From Bordetella parapertussis (GTDB lineage: Bacteria; Pseudomonadota; Gammaproteobacteria; Burkholderiales; Burkholderiaceae_C), in assembly GCA_945878355.1 (NCBI GenBank), contig CAMCTC010000089.1:1-18840 (forward strand): a stretch of DNA of 18,840 nt, written 5' to 3'. Numbering within the stretch: position 1 is the first letter of the stretch; every line of letters begins with the position of its first letter. A model generated the notes under the pieces. The model worked only from the letters and a program-made list of their open reading frames with translations. It did not search any database and was not told the origin of the DNA. The translations under genes were made by a program, and so were the position numbers. Positions 15,108 to 18,840 of the stretch are shown here, piece after piece.

Positions 15108-16790
15108 TCAGTCGAACTTGTCGAGCACTGCGCCAAAGCTGGCGCTGGCCGCGTTGTGGGCGAACTTGGCCAGCACGCCACGGGTGTAGCGCGGTGCGGG
15201 TTGGACCCACAGCGTGCGGCGGCGCGCCAGTTCGGCGTCGTCCACATTGAGCTGCAGCAGCAAGCGGTGCGCGTCGATCGTGATCGAGTCGCCCTCTTGC
15301 ACCAGCGCGATGTTGCCGCCGGCATAGGCTTCTGGCGCGACATGGCCGACCACCATGCCCCAGGTGCCGCCTGAGAAGCGCCCGTCGGTGACCAGGCCCA
15401 CGCTCTCGCCCAGGCCCTGGCCGATCAGTGCGCCGGTGGGTGCGAGCATCTCGGGCATGCCTGGCCCGCCCTTGGGGCCGAGGTAGCGCAACACCATCAC
15501 ATCGCCGGCGACGATTTGCTTGGCCATGATCGCGGCCAGCGCCGTTTGCTCGTCCTCGAACACCCGCGCCGGGCCTGTCATCACCGGGCTCTTCAGGCCG
15601 GTGATCTTGGCCACGCAACCCTCGGGTGACAGGTTGCCGCGCAGGATCGCCAGGTGACCTTGCTCGTACATCGGCTTGTCTATCGTGCGGATCACATGCT
15701 GGTCGGCGCGCGGCGCATCGGGCACGTCGGCCAGGTTCTCGGCCACCGTCTTGCCGGTGATGGTGATGCAGTCACCGTGCAGCAGGCCGGCCTTGAGCAG
15801 AATCTTCATCACTTGCGGGATGCCACCGGCATGGTGCAGGTCGATCGCCAGGTACTGTCCGCTGGGCTTCAAGTCGCACAGCACCGGCACTTTGCGACGG
15901 ATGCGTTCGAAGTCGTCGATCGTCCATTCGACTTCGGCCGCGTGAGCGATGGCCAGGAAGTGCAGGACGGCGTTGGTCGAGCCGCCGGTGGCCATGATCA
16001 CCGCCACGGCGTTCTCGATCGCCTTCTTGGTGACGATGTCGCGCGGCTTCAGGTCGGCCTTGACAGCCTCGACCAGCACCTTGGCGGCGTGGCGGGTAGT
16101 CTCGACGATCTCGTCCTCGACATTGGCCTGGGTGCTGGCGTAGGGCAGGCTCATGCCCAGCGCCTCGAAGGACGAACTCATGGTGTTGGCGGTGTACATA
16201 CCGCCGCAGCTGCCGGGTCCAGGGATCGCGCGACGCTCGATCTGGCAGAAGTCTTCTTCCGACATGTTGCCGGCCGAGAACTGGCCGACCGCCTCGAACA
16301 CACTGACGATGTTCAGGTCCTGGCCTTTGTATTTGCCCGGCAGGATGGTGCCGCCGTAGACATAGATCGCCGGCACGTTGGCACGCAGCATGCCCATCAT
16401 GCCGCCGGGCATGTTCTTGTCGCAGCCGCCGATCACCAGCACGCCGTCCATCCACTGGCCGCCGACGCAGGTCTCGACGCAGTCGCTGATCACCTCGCGC
16501 GAGACCAGGCTGTACTTCATGCCCTCGGTGCCCATCGCCATGCCGTCCGAGATCGTCGGCGTACCGAAGATCTGCGGGTTTGCGCCGGCGGCCTTCAGGC
16601 CTTCGACTGCGGCGTCGGCAAGCTTTTGCAGGCCCGAATTGCAGGGCGTGATCGTCGAGTGACCGTTGGCCACGCCGATCATCGGCTTGACGAAGTCGCC
16701 TTCGGTATAGCCCATGGCGTAGTACATCGATCGGTTGGGCGCGCGGGCCACGCCTTCGGTGATGTTCTTGGAGCGGCGGTTGATGCTCAT
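15108..16790 (-). CDS. ilvD: Dihydroxy-acid dehydratase, 2Fe-2S type
   Basis: The 560-residue enzyme starts at ATG 16790 ([13 protein letters not shown], the usual family beginning). It dehydrates 2,3-dihydroxy-isovalerate and the methylvalerate analogue in valine, isoleucine and leucine synthesis. Three cysteines fit the [2Fe-2S] ligands of this branch: C50 (TITPCNSG), C123 ([10 protein letters not shown]) and C195 ([10 protein letters not shown]). K125 in CDKNMPG corresponds to the magnesium-binding lysine. The C-terminal [18 protein letters not shown] motif is intact. An ATG at 16847 would add 19 low-complexity residues but lacks a ribosome site. It is divergent from lgt. Confidence 0.96.
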   Translation of the reverse strand: MSINRRSKNITEGVARAPNRSMYYAMGYTEGDFVKPMIGVANGHSTITPCNSGLQKLADAAVEGLKAAGANPQIFGTPTISDGMAMGTEGMKYSLVSREVISDCVETCVGGQWMDGVLVIGGCDKNMPGGMMGMLRANVPAIYVYGGTILPGKYKGQDLNIVSVFEAVGQFSAGNMSEEDFCQIERRAIPGPGSCGGMYTANTMSSSFEALGMSLPYASTQANVEDEIVETTRHAAKVLVEAVKADLKPRDIVTKKAIENAVAVIMATGGSTNAVLHFLAIAHAAEVEWTIDDFERIRRKVPVLCDLKPSGQYLAIDLHHAGGIPQVMKILLKAGLLHGDCITITGKTVAENLADVPDAPRADQHVIRTIDKPMYEQGHLAILRGNLSPEGCVAKITGLKSPVMTGPARVFEDEQTALAAIMAKQIVAGDVMVLRYLGPKGGPGMPEMLAPTGALIGQGLGESVGLVTDGRFSGGTWGMVVGHVAPEAYAGGNIALVQEGDSITIDAHRLLLQLNVDDAELARRRTLWVQPAPRYTRGVLAKFAHNAASASFGAVLDKFD

Positions 16791-17005
16791 GGGTGGTCTC
16801 GTGGGTTTCTTGGGAGGAGGGCCGTCAGACGAGCCCGGCGCAGTCATCGCTGAGTGCCGGGCTTGGAACCTGATTATTACTGTGGGCGGCGCAGCTTCTG
16901 TCGTGTAGGCGGCATGCCGGGCCGGCCGCGAGCGTCAGGCGTCCAGCAGCGACAATCCGCGGTCGGCGGCAGCGCATGGCCGCCCCATCCAACGGAGTCT
17001 CCACG
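16791..17005. promoter_or_regulatory. Divergent intergenic region, ilvD / lgt
   Basis: These 215 bases carry both promoters. On the minus strand AATAAT (plus ATTATT at 16873-16878) is a good -10 for ilvD, without a clear -35. On the plus strand GACAAT at 16951-16956 is a possible -10 for lgt. GGAG at 16994-16997 is the lgt ribosome site. Short GC palindromes (GGCATGCC, GGCCGGCC) lie near 16911-16930. No gene is seen. Confidence 0.35.
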
Positions 17006-17827
17006 ATGCTCGTGCATCCCCAGTTCAACCCGGTGGCCTTGGCGCTGGGTCCGGTGCAGATCCACTGGTACGGCTTGACCTACTTGGTGGCATTTGCGCT
17101 GTTCATGGCGCTGGCCAACGCGCGCGCCCGCCAGCCCGCTTTCGCCCATGCCGGCTGGACCCGGCGCGAGGTCGAGGACTTGCTCTTCTGGGGTGTGCTG
17201 GGCGTGGTGCTGGGCGGACGGCTGGGCTATGCGTTGTTCTACAAGCCGGGCTATTACGGAGGCAACCCGCTCGAGATCCTGGCGGTGTGGAAAGGCGGGA
17301 TGTCGTTTCACGGCGGCATGCTGGGCGTGATCGTCGCGATGGCTGCCTATGCCCGCAGCCGTGGCCGCAGCTGGCTCGAGGTGACCGACCTGATCGCCCC
17401 TTGTGTTCCCACCGGACTCGCCTCGGGGCGCATCGGCAACTTCATCAATGGCGAACTGTGGGGCCGTGCCGCCGACCCAACGCTGCCTTGGGCGATGGTG
17501 TTTCCGCAGTCGGGTAGCAATCTTCCGCGCCACCCGTCGCAGCTTTACCAATTTGCGCTCGAGGGCATGCTGCTGTTTGCGCTGCTGTGGATCTACGCCC
17601 GGCGGCCGCGCGCCACCGGACAGGTGTCGGGTGCCTTTTTGTTTGGCTACGGGGTGTTCCGCTTCGTGGCCGAGTATTTCCGCGAGCCCGACAGCTTTCT
17701 GGGCCCGCTGGCGCTGGGCCTGAGCATGGGCCAATGGCTTTGCTTGCCGATGATCGCCGCTGGCGCCGCGCTGTGGTGGTGGGCTGGCCGACAGAACATG
17801 GGCATGCCGGCGCGCTCTACGCTTTAG
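17006..17827 (+). CDS. lgt: Prolipoprotein diacylglyceryl transferase
   Basis: The 273-residue inner-membrane enzyme begins at ATG 17006 with GGAG eight bases upstream; an earlier ATG (16976) has no such site. Lgt transfers diacylglycerol from phosphatidylglycerol to the lipobox cysteine, the first step of lipoprotein maturation. The motif MSFHGGMLG (99-107) carries H102 and the signature [14 protein letters not shown] occupies 141-154 with the essential arginines. Around seven transmembrane helices are evident. It is 10 bases upstream of dnaQ, whose ribosome site overlaps the lgt stop, so the two are likely one operon. Confidence 0.96.
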   Translation: MLVHPQFNPVALALGPVQIHWYGLTYLVAFALFMALANARARQPAFAHAGWTRREVEDLLFWGVLGVVLGGRLGYALFYKPGYYGGNPLEILAVWKGGMSFHGGMLGVIVAMAAYARSRGRSWLEVTDLIAPCVPTGLASGRIGNFINGELWGRAADPTLPWAMVFPQSGSNLPRHPSQLYQFALEGMLLFALLWIYARRPRATGQVSGAFLFGYGVFRFVAEYFREPDSFLGPLALGLSMGQWLCLPMIAAGAALWWWAGRQNMGMPARSTL

Positions 17828-17837
17828 GATCAGCAAC

Positions 17838-18560
17838 ATGCGACAGATTTTTCTCGACACTGAAACCACCGGCCTGAACCCCGAGAGCGGTGACCGCATC
17901 GTCGAGATCGGTTGCATCGAGATGGTCAACCGACGGCTCACCGGCCAGAGTCGTCATGTCTACCTCAACCCCGAGCGCAAGGGCAGCGAGGAAGCGACCA
18001 AGATCCACGGCCTGACCGACGCTTTTCTCGCTGACAAGCCCAAGTTCATCGAGGTCGCCGAGGACCTGCTCGAGTTTTTGGCCGGCGCCGAGGTCATCAT
18101 CCACAACGCCGCGTTCGACGTCGGGTTCCTGAACGCCGAATTGAAGCGCCTGCGCCGTCAACCCTTCCACACCGTGGCGGCCAAGGTCACCGACACCTTG
18201 GCGATGGCGCGCGAGATGTTCCCCGGCAAGGCCAACTCGCTGGACGCGTTGTGCCGCCGCCTCGAAGTCGACAACACCCACCGCACCCTGCATGGCGCGT
18301 TGCTGGACGCCGGCCTGTTGGCCGAGGTCTATATCCGGCTCACGCGCGGTCAGGATTCGCTGGTGATCCAGCACCACGACCAAGCCTCTGACACACCGCA
18401 GGAGTTGCAGGCCCGCGACCTGACCCAATACCTGTTGCAAGTGATCGATGCAAACGCCGATGAACTGGCTGCGCACGAGGTGATCCTGAAAGAGTTGGAC
18501 AAGTCCAGCAGCGGCAAGACGGTTTGGCGCGCGACGGAGGCCCCCGGCGCTGTGGCATAA
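17838..18560 (+). CDS. dnaQ: DNA polymerase III epsilon subunit, proofreading exonuclease
   Basis: The 240-residue protein (E. coli: 243) is the 3'-5' proofreading exonuclease of the replicative polymerase. DEDDh motifs are complete: DTETTG (D7, E9), HNAAFD (D94) and HRTLHGALLD (H152, D157). A clamp-binding motif QDSLVI (172-177) follows the exonuclease domain, as in E. coli, and a C-terminal tail that normally binds the alpha subunit ends at 240. The start ATG 17838 has AGGA spanning the lgt stop. The stop TAA at 18558 lies inside the predicted -10 box of the tRNA gene. Confidence 0.96.
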   Translation: MRQIFLDTETTGLNPESGDRIVEIGCIEMVNRRLTGQSRHVYLNPERKGSEEATKIHGLTDAFLADKPKFIEVAEDLLEFLAGAEVIIHNAAFDVGFLNAELKRLRRQPFHTVAAKVTDTLAMAREMFPGKANSLDALCRRLEVDNTHRTLHGALLDAGLLAEVYIRLTRGQDSLVIQHHDQASDTPQELQARDLTQYLLQVIDANADELAAHEVILKELDKSSSGKTVWRATEAPGAVA

Positions 18561-18561
18561 T
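18553..18561 (+). promoter_or_regulatory. Extended -10 promoter for tRNA-Val
   Basis: TGG-CATAAT (TG at 18553-18554, hexamer 18556-18561, five of six matches) is a good extended -10. It overlaps the dnaQ stop codon and would start transcription about 43 bases before the tRNA. No -35 is evident. Confidence 0.45.
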
Positions 18562-18610
18562 TGAGAGCTTGCCGGGCGTCGAAGCGTGTCGCTTGGCGCC
18601 CCGGAATACC

Positions 18611-18685
18611 GGGCGGTTAGCTCAGCGGTAGAGCACTGCCTTCACACGGCAGGGGTCGCAGGTTCAAAACCTGCACCGCCCACCA
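18611..18685 (+). tRNA. tRNA-Val (anticodon CAC), CCA encoded
   Basis: A full cloverleaf: acceptor GGGCGGT with ACCGCCC, D-stem GCTC/GAGC, anticodon stem CTGCC/GGCAG with loop TTCACAC, so anticodon CAC (valine GUG), T-stem GCAGG/CCTGC with TTCAAAA. The CCA end is encoded (18683-18685). The 75-base length is normal. Confidence 0.97.
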
Positions 18686-18711
18686 AGAATCACCATATAA
18701 ATCAAAGACTT

Positions 18712-18740
18712 ACGGCTCCTTCGGGGGCCGTCTTTGTTTG
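18712..18740 (+). terminator. Intrinsic terminator after tRNA-Val
   Basis: ACGGCTCC (18712-18719) pairs with GGGGCCGT (18724-18731, one T-G pair) around a TTCG tetraloop and runs into CTTTGTTTG. AAAG at 18704-18707 can extend the stem to CTTT. Confidence 0.8.
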
Positions 18741-18742
18741 TG

Positions 18743-18762
18743 GTATGAAAATAGTATGAAAA
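18743..18762 (+). repeat. Direct repeat GTATGAAAA x2 past the tRNA
   Basis: GTATGAAAA occurs at 18743-18751 and 18754-18762, one helical turn apart (11 bases). The remaining bases to 18840 contain no open gene on either strand; only short frames of about a dozen codons are present. Confidence 0.5.
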
Positions 18763-18840
18763 AGGATGGTGTGAGAACCCGCTTCGGTTGACACGACGGC
18801 GGGGCGCCAGCAACGGCGTGGGTTGCCGCGTGCTTGGGTG

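Noticed and set aside
16791..16847. Earlier ATG for ilvD
   Set aside because: The 19 extra residues are low-complexity ([10 protein letters not shown]) and no ribosome site precedes it; family members begin at [12 protein letters not shown] sequence.
16976..17005. Earlier ATG for lgt
   Set aside because: GGAG at 16994-16997 favours ATG 17006, and family proteins start at the MLVHPQF-like sequence.
18748..18796. Short frames after the tRNA as a gene start
   Set aside because: They stop within about a dozen codons and show no coding signal.

Overview
The window is a high-GC stretch with strongly GC-biased third codon positions. It carries ordinary chromosomal genes in short runs on both strands. 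Gene content (class I fumarase, acs, ilvD, lgt, dnaQ, a YqhA-family protein, tRNA-Val) and protein flavour fit a beta-proteobacterium, most likely Burkholderiales (Leptothrix/Rubrivivax/Comamonadaceae-like). That placement is inferred from family resemblance, not from a search.

Layout. Positions 1-1918 (minus) hold a periplasmic TPR protein translationally coupled to a HupE/UreJ-like membrane protein whose end lies outside the window. At 2094-2383 (plus) is a small exported Lys/Ala-rich repeat protein followed by a hairpin and an intrinsic terminator. At 2399-3502 (minus) is an MltB-type lytic transglycosylase, divergent from a class II histone-deacetylase-like amidohydrolase (3692-4627, plus). 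A MscS-type channel follows, then a cation diffusion facilitator whose stop codon overlaps the start of an 855-residue P-type ATPase (6068-9576, plus), which together look like a cation-efflux pair. On the minus strand come an unlisted 54-codon membrane micro-ORF (9591-9755), class I fumarase and a YqhA/UPF0114 protein. Acetyl-CoA synthetase (plus) ends in a curious duplicated 3' tail and a strong bidirectional terminator shared with a small cytochrome c (minus). ilvD (minus) is divergent from lgt-dnaQ (plus), and the window closes with tRNA-Val(CAC), its terminator and a gene-free edge.

Functionally this is mainly central metabolism (acs and fum for acetate/TCA carbon, ilvD for branched-chain amino acids, cytochrome c), envelope maintenance (MltB, Lgt, MscS), cation homeostasis (CDF and P-type ATPase) and replication proofreading (DnaQ).

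I do not see an unmistakable new defence, mobile or biosynthetic system; there is no CRISPR array, transposase or integrase gene. The best leads are the acs 3'-tail duplication, the fumarase-linked micro-ORF, the EF-hand HupE/UreJ-like protein coupled to a TPR protein, the CDF/P-ATPase pair with unusual membrane motifs, and direct repeats just past the tRNA that could mark an integration junction.
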